A DNA stretch of 64,000 nucleotides, taken from the NCBI RefSeq assembly GCF_900094735.1, contig NZ_FMBM01000003.1, forward strand, positions 124,001 through 188,000. Direction: 5' to 3'. A program made the position numbers and the translations under genes. Each line of letters begins with the position of its first letter. Positions within the stretch are counted from its first letter, which is position 1. Under the pieces are notes generated by a model. It was not told where the DNA came from, made no database searches, and saw nothing but the letters and a program-made list of their open reading frames with translations. Positions 9,943 through 18,447 of this stretch are shown here, one piece after another. The stretch comes from Saliniramus fredricksonii. GTDB taxonomy: Bacteria > Pseudomonadota > Alphaproteobacteria > Rhizobiales > Beijerinckiaceae.

Positions 9943-10483
9943 CGTTCTCTCGAAGCTCCGTTTCGATTCTTCGCTCGGTGGACGGCACCCCCAGCGCCAT
10001 CGCGACCTTCCGCCCGTCCCGCGACCCCGGAACGATTCCGGCGGGCTTAGCAAGACCCCGCCGGAAAAGCGAGCCCTTACAGCCACGACTTCCACATTGA
10101 TACAAGTCAAAACCACAATGTCGCCATGAGTGCAATGTCATCGTGGTCGCACGTGCCGGGGCGTCCGCAACCTGTTGCGGGCGGAGCGCACTCACCCGAC
10201 CCGGGCCCCGCAGCGGCAAAATTCGTCGCCGGACGGCCTGCAGCGCGCGCAAACGTCGAATTATGCTTGAAAAGATGCTTGGCGACCCGCCCAAACTGCG
10301 ACAAAATGCGCAGGGGTCGCGGATTGGAGCCGGATCGCCTCTGCCTGCCGCGCGGCCAGCGTGAAATGCCGGAAACGGCTGGTGGATGCGCCTTGACAAG
10401 CTCGCGCCGTCGCGTGATCCCGTCCTGCGGCCCGGCGCTGTCTGCGCCGAATCGCACAGATGTCCGCGTCCATCGGAGTGGTG
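9943..10483. promoter_or_regulatory. Divergent intergenic region between ctaC and the IalB-family gene
   Basis: About 540 bases without a credible gene. It contains the FNR/FixK-like palindrome at 10097-10110 and a short CCGCAAC/GTTGCGG hairpin near 10157-10172. Promoters for both divergent genes should be here, but I see no convincing sigma-70 hexamer pair. Confidence 0.4.
10097..10110 (-). promoter_or_regulatory. FNR/FixK-like binding site upstream of ctaC
   Basis: TTGATACAAGTCAA on the plus strand (TTGACTTGTATCAA on the minus strand) matches the FNR/FixK consensus TTGAT-N4-ATCAA at nine of ten defined bases. It lies in the ctaC upstream region and could report oxygen status to oxidase expression, either as activator or repressor. 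No fnr or fixK gene is in the window. Confidence 0.5.
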
Positions 10484-11026
10484 ATGTCCTTTCAGTTCCA
10501 AGCATCGAGCGACAAGTCCCGGCGGCATGCGCTCATCGTCGTCTTCGCCCTCGCGCTCACACTCGCGCTGACCCTGACGGTGAACCGGGCCGCAGCGCAG
10601 GGTGCGGTGCGCGATGTCTTCGGCGATTGGCAGAAGCGCTGCGAGACGCCTGCCGGCGCGACCGAGGAGCAATGCGCCATCGTCCAGAATGTTGCGGCAG
10701 AGGACCGTCCCAATCTGACGCTGCTCGTGATCGTGCTGCCAACAGCGGATGACGAGAGCATGCTGCTGCGGGTGGTCGCGCCTCTGGGCGTGCTCCTGCC
10801 TGCGGGTCTCGGCCTGCTGATCGACGAGGAGGATGTGGGGCGTGCCGGCTTCGTGCGCTGTCTGGCCACCGGCTGCGTCGCCGAGGTGGTGATGGACGAA
10901 ACCCTGATCGGCCAGTTGCGCAGCGGAGAAGAGGCCACGTTCATCGTCTTCCAGACGCCGGAAGAGGGTATCGGCATCCCGGTCTCCCTCGACGGATTCG
11001 CGGATGGATTCGACAGTCTGGAGTGA
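10484..11026 (+). CDS. Invasion-associated locus B (IalB) family protein
   Basis: 180-residue exported protein. A signal peptide (hydrophobic Leu/Ala run ending NRAAAQ, about residues 20-40) is followed by the IalB core: FGDWQKRCE near the start, paired cysteines (CAIVQN and FVRCLATGCVAEV), and a C-terminal GIPVSLDGF segment. IalB-family proteins are periplasmic or envelope proteins of alphaproteobacteria; only the Bartonella member has a proposed infection role, so no virulence function should be read here. The ATG at 10484 has GGAG 5 bases upstream; an in-frame ATG at 10460 lacks one. Confidence 0.85.
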   Translation: MSFQFQASSDKSRRHALIVVFALALTLALTLTVNRAAAQGAVRDVFGDWQKRCETPAGATEEQCAIVQNVAAEDRPNLTLLVIVLPTADDESMLLRVVAPLGVLLPAGLGLLIDEEDVGRAGFVRCLATGCVAEVVMDETLIGQLRSGEEATFIVFQTPEEGIGIPVSLDGFADGFDSLE

Positions 11027-11104
11027 CGGCGTTTATCAATGCGCAGAGATCGGGTATCCGATCGGGGGCCGCACCATCTGCGGCATGAGGAAGCGGGAGT
11101 GAAC

Positions 11105-11725
11105 ATGCTGGCCCAGTTCGGACGCCTGACGACGGTCGCCTTCGTCATATCGACCCTCGCCGCCTGCACGGCCCTGCCCGGCGGCTCGGGCTCGCCCGGA
11201 GCAGAGGCGGGCGCAGCTTCCACGGACGGCGTGATCAGGTCCGAGGAAGGCACGCCGCTCTCGAATCTCGTGCGCTTCGGCTCGACAACGGCACCGGAGC
11301 TCGTGCCCGATATTCCGGAATTCGCCCCCTGCCCGCAGGTTGACGTCATTACCGGTGGCGCCGCGATCCGCAATTTCGCCGGAGCCGAATCGAACCAGAA
11401 CCTGCGTTCACAGATCTCCATCGCCAATCTGGCGCGTGAATGCGTCGTCTCTTCCGACGGCCAGGAATTCATCATCACCCTCGGCGTCGAAGGCCGTGCC
11501 CTGCTCGGCCCCCGCGGTGGACCCGGACGCTACGATGCGCCACTTCGCATCGTTCTGCGCAACAACAGCGAGACTTTCGAGGATCGCCGCGTCCAGGCAT
11601 CCGCGACCGTGGAGCAGGGAGCGAGTTCGGGCACCTTCACTCTGGTCGAGGACAATCTGACGGTTCCGGCGCGGGTGGGCTCGAATTACATCATCGAAGC
11701 GGGCCTCGTCTCCGGTCGGCGCTGA
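11105..11725 (+). CDS. Putative outer-membrane lipoprotein
   Basis: 206 residues. The signal sequence ends in the lipobox LAAC, giving lipidation at Cys21. The mature protein starts with a Gly/Ser/Ala-rich linker and then a beta-rich domain (FAPCPQVDVITGGAAIRNF, ECVVSSDGQEFIITLGVEGRALLGPRGGPGRYDAPLRIVLRN). I do not know the family, though similar lipoproteins are widespread in alphaproteobacteria. The ATG at 11105 is preferred because GGGAG is 5 bases upstream; the frame extends to 11039 without export signals. It lies 78 bases after the IalB-family gene and is probably cotranscribed. Confidence 0.7.
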   Translation: MLAQFGRLTTVAFVISTLAACTALPGGSGSPGAEAGAASTDGVIRSEEGTPLSNLVRFGSTTAPELVPDIPEFAPCPQVDVITGGAAIRNFAGAESNQNLRSQISIANLARECVVSSDGQEFIITLGVEGRALLGPRGGPGRYDAPLRIVLRNNSETFEDRRVQASATVEQGASSGTFTLVEDNLTVPARVGSNYIIEAGLVSGRR

Positions 11726-11894
11726 TGGGCGGTGAAGGAAGGCATCGCCCGCGCCTTGATTCGGGCGTGTTGTGCCGCTTTGCTGAACGCTTCCGCGTGC
11801 CGGGTGGCGGTCCTGGCATCGCCCCGGGCGCGGAAACCGGCCTGACCGCCTCCTCCCGGCCCGTTCCGCCGCACCAGACGAAAGTAGCCCAGCG

Positions 11895-14777
11895 TTGTCC
11901 GTAATCCGCCACAGCCTCGCCCTGGCCCTGACCCTCGCCGTCCTGATCATCGGTCTCGGCGCGCCGGTTCATGCGGTCGATGCGGTGCGGGTGGATCGCG
12001 CCACCACGGCGATCGATCTGACGGATGCGATCGAGCATTATCGCTCCGATGGCGACATCATCCAGATCTCGACCGCGCCGGGGCCCGACGGCATCGTGCG
12101 CCGCATCGCGGTGACCGCGCGCGAAGCCGGGTTGCGGCCTGACTGGATCGTCTTCGCACTCACCAATGAAAGCTCCGAACAGCTCGAAAGGTTGCTGGTC
12201 GCACCGCATTTCCGGCTGGTGGATTCCGGTGTGGTCTGGCCCGATCTCGGCTCCTCGCGCATCGCCGCGATTACTGCCAGCCAGGGTATCCGGCCGGATC
12301 GGGAGGTCTCCACCGAGGCGGATGTCTTCCGCATTACCCTCGATCCGGGCGCGACCGTCACCTATGTTGGCGAACTGCGCGCAGCCCAGGTGCCCCAGCT
12401 GCATCTGTGGGAGCCTGATGCCTATCGCGCCAAGATATCCGGGCTGACGCTCTACAAGGGCATCATCATCGGGATTGCCGGGCTGCTCGCCCTGTTCCTG
12501 ACCGTTGTCTTCGTGGTCAAGGGCGCCGTGATCTTCCCCGCTGCCGCCGCGATCGCCTGGGCGGTGCTGGCCTATGCGGGAATCGATTTCGGCTTCTTCC
12601 AGCGCGTCTTTCCCGTGGAGGAGCCGGCCGAGCGGATCTACCGCGCCGCCGCCGAGGCGATCCTCGCCGCGACCTTGCTCGTCTTCCTCTTCGCCTATCT
12701 CAATCTCAACCGATGGCATGTCCGCTACGGCTACGTCACGCTTTTCTGGCTCGCCTTCCTCGCCGCGCTTGTCGGTCTCGCCGTGATCGATCCGCCTGTC
12801 GCGGCGGGGGTGGCGCGGGTCTCGATCGCGGCCGTTGCCGGGATCGGTTTCCTGCTGGTGCTGCATCTCGCCACACTCGGCTATGACCGGGCGGTGATGC
12901 TGATCCCGACCTGGCTCCTGCTGATCGCCTGGGTCACGGCGGCCGGCTTTACCGTGACGGGCTATCTCACCGGGGATCTCGTCTCGCAGGCGCTGATCGG
13001 CGGACTGGTCCTGATCGTCATGCTGATCGGCTTCACCGTGATGCAGCACGCCTTTGCCGGCGGCGCCTTCGCGCAGGGGCTGGTGAGTGATTCGGAGCGG
13101 CGGGCGCTGGCGCTCTCCGGCGCCGGCGATATCGTCTTCGACTGGGACGTGCTGTCCGACCGCGTCTTCGTCAGCCCCGAGATCGAGGACCAGCTTTCGC
13201 TCAGGCGCGGTGCGTTGCAGGGATCGGTGGCGAACTGGCTCGACCTGGTCCATCCCTTCGACCGGGATCGCTACCGCACCGCGCTCGATGCGGTGATCGA
13301 GCAGAAACGCGGTCGCATCTCGCAGGAATTTCGTCTGCGCTCGGGGCAGGGGCCCTATCACTGGCTGCGCCTGCGTGCACGCCCGGTCATCGGCAGTGAC
13401 GGCGAGGTGATCCGCGTGGTCGGCACCATCGCCGACGTGACCGATACACGCACCGCCCAGGAGCGGCTGTTGCATGATGCGGTGCACGACAATCTCACCG
13501 GCCTGCCCAACAGATGCCTCTTTGATGATCGCCTGCGTGCCGCCCTCATCCTGGCCTCGCAGGATGCGCGGCATTCGCCGACGGTGATCGTCATCGACAT
13601 TGATCGCTTCAAGCAGGTCAACGAGGAAGCGGGACTCTCCGCCGGCGATGCCATCCTGCTCACATTGTCGCGGCGCCTGTCGCGGCTGCTGCGCCCGCAG
13701 GACACCCTCGCGCGCCTCAATGGCGACCGCTTCGGCGTGATCCTGCTCAGCGAGCGCGATCCCGATCGCATCATGGGCTTCGCCGATGCCGTCCGGCGCA
13801 GCCTCGCCACACCCGTCACCTATGCCGAACGCGAGATCTTCTTCACCGCCTCGATCGGCGTCGCGCTTTATGACGCCCAGACGCTGAAGCCCGATGCCAT
13901 GCTCGACAATGCCGATCTCGCCATGACCGAGGCCAAGCGCCTGGGCGGCGACCGTACCCATGTCTATCGCCCCACCCTGCGCAGCGTGCAGACAGAGGAT
14001 CTGCCGCTCGCCGCCGATCTCGCTCGGGCGCTGGAGCAGAACGAGATCCGCGCCCTGTTCCAGCCCATCGTGCGGCTCGATGACCGCACCATCGCCGGGT
14101 TCGAGACGGTTCTGCGCTGGGATCACCCCAAGCGTGGGCGCATCGCCGATGACGTCTTCGCCGCGATCGCGCAGGAAAGTGGAGCAGCGGGCGACCTCGT
14201 CGCTTTCGCCATGGAACGGGCGGCCGAGGAGTTGAATTTCTGGCAGGGGGCCCTGGATGTCGATCCGCCCATCTTCGTCAACACGCCGATCCTGTCGCCG
14301 GAATTGATGCGCCACGAACTGCTTTCGGACGTAAAGAACGTGCTCTCCCGCGCGCGCGTCGCGCCGCGCAGCCTGCGTCTCGCCTTTCCGGAGCGCATGG
14401 TGATGGAGAATCCGGAATATGCCGCGCAGCTCTTCCTGCGTCTGCGCGATCTCGGCGCCGGCATGACGCTGGACGGGTTCGGCGCCGGCTATTGCGCGCT
14501 CGCCTATCTCGAGCGCCTGCCGCTCGAAATGATGCGGCTTGATCGCAGCCTCATGCGCGAGCGGCCCTCGGGCGAGCGCTCGGCCCTGCTCTCGCCGGTC
14601 ATCCGCATGGCGCAGGATCTCGGGCTCGAAGTCGTCGCGGATCTGGTCGAGACCGAGTCGGATGCCGTCGAGCTTTCACAGCTCGGCTGCGATTACGCAC
14701 AGGGCTATCTCTTCGGTGAGCCGCTGACGCCCGCCCAGGCCCGCCAGATCATCGTCGGCACGAGCGAGGCGGCCTGA
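11895..14777 (+). CDS. Membrane PAS-GGDEF-EAL protein with degenerate catalytic motifs
   Basis: 960 residues. Order: signal peptide, periplasmic domain (about 30-185), seven membrane helices (about 190-395), a PAS domain (about 405-515, ending VVGTIADVTD), a GGDEF domain and an EAL domain. The GGDEF signature reads NGDRF (609-613) and EAL reads ETV (737-739). The EAL metal site DDFGTG reads DGFGAG (860-865) and EGVET reads DLVET. Both enzyme activities are therefore probably lost, so it may act as a c-di-GMP receptor or scaffold; this is inferred. The TTG start at 11895 is chosen for the signal peptide and has no strong Shine-Dalgarno. Confidence 0.85.
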   Translation: MSVIRHSLALALTLAVLIIGLGAPVHAVDAVRVDRATTAIDLTDAIEHYRSDGDIIQISTAPGPDGIVRRIAVTAREAGLRPDWIVFALTNESSEQLERLLVAPHFRLVDSGVVWPDLGSSRIAAITASQGIRPDREVSTEADVFRITLDPGATVTYVGELRAAQVPQLHLWEPDAYRAKISGLTLYKGIIIGIAGLLALFLTVVFVVKGAVIFPAAAAIAWAVLAYAGIDFGFFQRVFPVEEPAERIYRAAAEAILAATLLVFLFAYLNLNRWHVRYGYVTLFWLAFLAALVGLAVIDPPVAAGVARVSIAAVAGIGFLLVLHLATLGYDRAVMLIPTWLLLIAWVTAAGFTVTGYLTGDLVSQALIGGLVLIVMLIGFTVMQHAFAGGAFAQGLVSDSERRALALSGAGDIVFDWDVLSDRVFVSPEIEDQLSLRRGALQGSVANWLDLVHPFDRDRYRTALDAVIEQKRGRISQEFRLRSGQGPYHWLRLRARPVIGSDGEVIRVVGTIADVTDTRTAQERLLHDAVHDNLTGLPNRCLFDDRLRAALILASQDARHSPTVIVIDIDRFKQVNEEAGLSAGDAILLTLSRRLSRLLRPQDTLARLNGDRFGVILLSERDPDRIMGFADAVRRSLATPVTYAEREIFFTASIGVALYDAQTLKPDAMLDNADLAMTEAKRLGGDRTHVYRPTLRSVQTEDLPLAADLARALEQNEIRALFQPIVRLDDRTIAGFETVLRWDHPKRGRIADDVFAAIAQESGAAGDLVAFAMERAAEELNFWQGALDVDPPIFVNTPILSPELMRHELLSDVKNVLSRARVAPRSLRLAFPERMVMENPEYAAQLFLRLRDLGAGMTLDGFGAGYCALAYLERLPLEMMRLDRSLMRERPSGERSALLSPVIRMAQDLGLEVVADLVETESDAVELSQLGCDYAQGYLFGEPLTPAQARQIIVGTSEAA

Positions 14778-14792
14778 GTCGTTTACCCACAG

Positions 14793-14825
14793 CTTGCGGC
14801 TTGCCTTCTGCTTGCGACTTGCCTT
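14793..14825. repeat. Imperfect tandem repeat in the pyrE leader
   Basis: CTTGCGGCTTGCCTT at 14793-14807 recurs as CTTGCGACTTGCCTT at 14811-14825, an 18-base period with one mismatch. It lies in the 107-base gap before pyrE. No function is evident. Confidence 0.6.
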
Positions 14826-14884
14826 GATCTCCGCCATCTGCCACAGGAACGGCAAATGCGCGTTGCCGCCAGACGAGGTGCCCC

Positions 14885-15577
14885 ATGACCAGCTTTCCCG
14901 ACCGGACCCTGATCGCCGACATGACCGCCAAGATGCTGCTGGAAGTGGAGGCCGTGCATTTTCGCGCGGATGAGCCGTTCCGCTTCACCTCCGGCTGGGC
15001 GAGCCCGGTCTATATCGATTGCCGCAAGCTGATCTCGTTTCCCCGCGTGCGCAACACGCTGATGGATTTCGCCGCTTCCGTGATCCTGCGCGAGGTCGGT
15101 TTCGAGACACTCGACGCGATCGCTGGTGGCGAGACGGCGGGTATCCCCTTCGCCGCCTGGATCGCCGACCGTCTGTCGATGCCGATGCAATATGTGCGCA
15201 AGAAGCCGAAGGGTTTCGGGCGCGACGCCCAGATCGAGGGCCATTACATCGAGGGCTCACGCGTGCTGCTGGTGGAAGACCTCACCACGGACGGGCGCTC
15301 CAAGATCAAGTTCGTCGATGCCATGCGCAAGAGTGGCCTGATCGTCGAGCACGCCTTCGTGGTCTTCCACTATGACATTTTCCCGCAGACCAAGGACATG
15401 CTGCGCGAGAACGGTGTCGCCATGCATGCGTTGGCCACCTGGTGGGACGTTCTGCGCGTGGCGCGCACGATGGAATATTTCGACGTCAATACGCTCAGCG
15501 AAGTCGAGACTTTCCTCAACGAGCCGGCAAAATGGTCGGCGGCCCATGGCGGCGCCTCGGAATTGCCCAGCAACTGA
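14885..15577 (+). CDS. pyrE: Orotate phosphoribosyltransferase
   Basis: 230 residues. Joins orotate to PRPP to give OMP in de novo UMP synthesis. The PRPP-binding motif is [14 protein letters not shown] (about 127-141); [20 protein letters not shown] and the flexible-loop lysines [17 protein letters not shown] are also present. The ATG at 14885 follows a GAGGTG 5 bases upstream. It is a single gene here with no other pyr genes nearby. An imperfect 15-base direct repeat lies in its leader at 14793-14825. Confidence 0.96.
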   Translation: MTSFPDRTLIADMTAKMLLEVEAVHFRADEPFRFTSGWASPVYIDCRKLISFPRVRNTLMDFAASVILREVGFETLDAIAGGETAGIPFAAWIADRLSMPMQYVRKKPKGFGRDAQIEGHYIEGSRVLLVEDLTTDGRSKIKFVDAMRKSGLIVEHAFVVFHYDIFPQTKDMLRENGVAMHALATWWDVLRVARTMEYFDVNTLSEVETFLNEPAKWSAAHGGASELPSN

Positions 15578-15598
15578 TCTGGCGATCATCGGGAGCGT

Positions 15599-15683
15599 TG
15601 GTGCGGACGGCGGGAATCGAACCCGCATGACCGAAGTCGAGGGATTTTAAGTCCCTTGCGTCTACCAGTTCCGCCACGTCCGC
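15599..15683 (-). tRNA. tRNA-Leu (anticodon UAA)
   Basis: 85 bases including an encoded CCA. The acceptor arms GCGGACG and CGTCCGC pair, the T-arm contains GGTTCGATTCC, and the anticodon stem GGGAC/TCCC presents TAA in the loop. A long variable arm (CTCGACTTCGGT) marks it as class II, consistent with leucine. It lies between pyrE and the LOG-family gene, opposite to pyrE. Confidence 0.95.
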
Positions 15684-15813
15684 GTGTGCCAGATCCGAAT
15701 CTGCACCGGCAATGCTTGAGGAAGGGTTAGCCGGGGGCGGCGGGGAAGGCAAGCGGCTTGATACGGGCTCGCCCCCCGCGCCCGCGCCCTCGCGCGGCTG
15801 GTCCTTGCCTCTC

Positions 15814-16422
15814 TCAGAACCGGCTCTCGATCAGCGATTCGTCATGCGCATCGCCCTCACCACGCCGGCGGGCGGCATCGCGCAGCATGCCGATCACGTC
15901 TTCCGGGCGCTCGGCCACGAGATAATTCAGCTCCATTCCTGCACGGATGAAGCCGCTCTGGCGCATATGGGCGAGCAGAACCAGCAGCGGCTTGTAGAAA
16001 TCGGCGACCGAGAGCATCAGGATCGGCTTGCGGTGGCGACCGAGCTGGGCCCAGGTCATCTGTTCGACCAGTTCTTCCAGCGTGCCGATCCCGCCGGGCA
16101 GGGCAACGAAGGCATCGGCTTTCTCGAACATCATCTGCTTGCGGGTATGCATGTCGGAGACGACGATGGTATCCTGAACGCCGGAAAGCGTGCGCTCCTT
16201 GTCCATGAGGAAATCGGGAATGATTCCCGTGACATGGCCGCCGTGATCGAGTACCGCGCGGGCGACCGTCCCCATAAGCCCGACGGCACCGCCGCCATAG
16301 ACGAGGCCGATATTTTCCGCAGCCATGGCGCGCCCGAGCGCCTTCGCCGCCTCGGCAAAGGCCGGATCGCTGCCGGAACCGGAGCCGCAATAAACACAGA
16401 TGGAGCGGATGGTATTCATCAT
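15814..16422 (-). CDS. LOG-family (TIGR00730) nucleotide phosphoribohydrolase
   Basis: 202-residue Rossmann-fold protein. It has YGGGAVGLMG (42-51) and the catalytic signature PGGIGTLEE (109-117) with MHTRKQMMF just before it, the motifs of LOG enzymes that cleave nucleoside 5'-monophosphates to free base and ribose phosphate. Plant-type members release cytokinins; bacterial ones may act on AMP or related substrates. The true substrate cannot be read from sequence. Stand-alone gene between tRNA-Leu and the LysM protein. Confidence 0.88.
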   Translation of the reverse strand: MMNTIRSICVYCGSGSGSDPAFAEAAKALGRAMAAENIGLVYGGGAVGLMGTVARAVLDHGGHVTGIIPDFLMDKERTLSGVQDTIVVSDMHTRKQMMFEKADAFVALPGGIGTLEELVEQMTWAQLGRHRKPILMLSVADFYKPLLVLLAHMRQSGFIRAGMELNYLVAERPEDVIGMLRDAARRRGEGDAHDESLIESRF

Positions 16423-16561
16423 TTCGTCCGTTTTTGTCCCAAGTTTGGCCCAACCATTGCATTTAGCCGTTTTCAGGCCTTGCCGAACCGTGTAAACCCT
16501 TGCCGTCTACGCGTATTTTTGCGCCGCAACGGATTGGCGCAACCGCATTGGAGACCGCGCC

Positions 16562-18373
16562 GTGATCTTTGGTCTGTCTCGTACCGTCTTCTTCGCCGGG
16601 CTCATCGCCACTGCCGGTGCAGCGGGCGGGCTCTGGTATGTCATGAGCGAGGATGAGCGTAGCGCGCCCGTCGCGCAACGGGAATCTGTGACCAGGCAGG
16701 ATGCCGCGCCGTCGCAGGCCGAGGTGCGGGCGCCTGCGGACCAGACGGCGCAGGTCGAGGCGGAGCGGGAAGCGATCGAACCGGGACCATCCAACGAGCC
16801 CGCTGACCGGGCGCGGGCGACAGGTGAGACCGATGCGCAAGCCACTCGCGACGGCATTGAAGGCGTGCCACAAGACGCTGTCTCGCAAAGCGATGCCGGC
16901 ACCGCGCAGATCGAAACACCGATCGAGGAGAATGTCACCGCCCTCGGCGATCCCGCCGCTCCGGCGCCGGAAGCGGAGCCGGAAAACGGGCAACCGCGCC
17001 TGCCGGCCTTCGATACGGTCCGCGTCGAGCCCACGGGCGAGGCCGTCATTGCCGGGCGGGATGCGCCGCAGGGCGAGGTGGCGTTGCTGCGCGACGGCGA
17101 GGTTTACGACGAGACCTATGCCGGCCCGTCAGGCGCCTTCGTCTTCATTCCCGAGCCGTTTCCGGTCGGCACCAGCGATGTCGCGCTGCGCGCCACCGAT
17201 GCGGACGGCAATGTGCTGATGTCGCGCGAAAGCGTCACCATCATCGTCGATGCCGATCGCTTGCAGATGCCGATGGTGGCGCTCACGGCGCCCGGGCGTC
17301 CCACCGAAGTGCTATCGCGTCCCGAACCGGCGCAGGTTGCAGAGGTCGCCGTGCAGGAAACGACGTCCTCCGAAGCACCGGCGGAAGTGCGCGCGACCCG
17401 CGACGCGGTCGAGCCCGATGACGTTGCCGGGTCGCCCGAAGAAAGCGATGCCTCCGGGGCGGATGTCGCACAGCAAATGCCGCGCGAGCCCGGTACTGCA
17501 GAGACGGCCATGCCCGAAAGCGACGCAATGGCGACCGACGAAACAGAGACGACGGTCGCCGCAATCGATCCGGACGCCGATAATACGGCGCAGCCCGTCG
17601 CTGCGCGTCCCGGGGTGCGCATCGTCGCCGTCGAGGCCGAGACCGGGGGCGGGCTCTTCGTCTCCGGCGAGGCTGATGCGCAGGCGGCGATCCGGCTCTA
17701 TCTGAACGATACCCTGGTCGCTCGCGCCGAGGCCGATGACGCCGGTGGCGTTTCCTTCGCCATCAGGCGCGGTGTGCGGGCCGGGCGCTATCAGGTGCGG
17801 CTCGACGACGTCGATCCGGAGACCGGCACGGTGCTGTCACGCGCCGAGGTCGGATTCACCTTCCCCGAAGCGGTGGCGGCGGCGCAGCCGGAGCCGCAAC
17901 CGGCTCCCGCTGCAGAAGCACGCGCGCCGACGCCTCCAGCCGTGCAGGCTGGCGAGGCCGAGCAGGCCGGATCCCCGTCAACCGCGCCCGAGGCAACAGA
18001 GGCTGAAATCGCCGAGGCTCAGGACAGCGCGGCGCGCGAGCCGCAACGCCAGGCCGAATCCGCCGACGCGTTGCCTGGCACCGCCACCGAAGCCGAATCG
18101 CCTCCCGAGGCGCCGGCAACCGTCGCGGAGCGCCCCGAAGCGACGGTGGTCGTTCCGGAATTGTCCACCGCCTCGGTCGAGCGCGGCGACAGTCTGTGGC
18201 GCATCAGCCGGCAGGTCTATGGGCGCGGCATCCGTTATACCGAGATCTTCGAAGCCAATCAGGATCAGATCCGCAATCCGGACCTGATCTATCCGGGCCA
18301 GGTCTTCGTGTTACCGCCGGATGCGGAGGCGGCGCAGGATGGCCCGGAAGCGCAGGCCCCCGCCGCGCAGTGA
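16562..18373 (+). CDS. LysM-domain protein with a long acidic Ala/Pro-rich region
   Basis: 603 residues. An N-terminal membrane anchor (about 7-27) is followed by a low-complexity acidic region, an Ig-like segment (VRVEPTGEAVIAGRDAP...FVFIPEPFPVG, about 157-225), a second acidic region, another Ig-like segment (VAVEAETGGGLFVSGEADA, about 360-440), and a C-terminal LysM domain (about 538-588, ERGDSLWRISRQVYG) that should bind peptidoglycan. This architecture is common but uncharacterised in Hyphomicrobiales. The GTG at 16562 has GGAG 8 bases upstream. It probably links the inner membrane to the cell wall. Confidence 0.85.
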   Translation: MIFGLSRTVFFAGLIATAGAAGGLWYVMSEDERSAPVAQRESVTRQDAAPSQAEVRAPADQTAQVEAEREAIEPGPSNEPADRARATGETDAQATRDGIEGVPQDAVSQSDAGTAQIETPIEENVTALGDPAAPAPEAEPENGQPRLPAFDTVRVEPTGEAVIAGRDAPQGEVALLRDGEVYDETYAGPSGAFVFIPEPFPVGTSDVALRATDADGNVLMSRESVTIIVDADRLQMPMVALTAPGRPTEVLSRPEPAQVAEVAVQETTSSEAPAEVRATRDAVEPDDVAGSPEESDASGADVAQQMPREPGTAETAMPESDAMATDETETTVAAIDPDADNTAQPVAARPGVRIVAVEAETGGGLFVSGEADAQAAIRLYLNDTLVARAEADDAGGVSFAIRRGVRAGRYQVRLDDVDPETGTVLSRAEVGFTFPEAVAAAQPEPQPAPAAEARAPTPPAVQAGEAEQAGSPSTAPEATEAEIAEAQDSAAREPQRQAESADALPGTATEAESPPEAPATVAERPEATVVVPELSTASVERGDSLWRISRQVYGRGIRYTEIFEANQDQIRNPDLIYPGQVFVLPPDAEAAQDGPEAQAPAAQ

Positions 18374-18447
18374 CGCCTCCCCTTCTCATGTGGCCGCCTG
18401 ACGCTATCTGATGGAGACCGTTCCAGAACCGCGCCGGAGGCCGCCGC

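Noticed and set aside
10107-10752. Short frames in the ctaC/IalB-family intergenic gap
   Set aside because: Arg/Pro-rich, no ribosome-binding sites, no family; typical of GC-rich non-coding DNA.
11691-14315. Open frame of 874 codons opposite the GGDEF-EAL gene
   Set aside because: Shadow frame with Asp/His/Gly-rich sequence and no domain; the plus strand has signal peptide, PAS, GGDEF and EAL.
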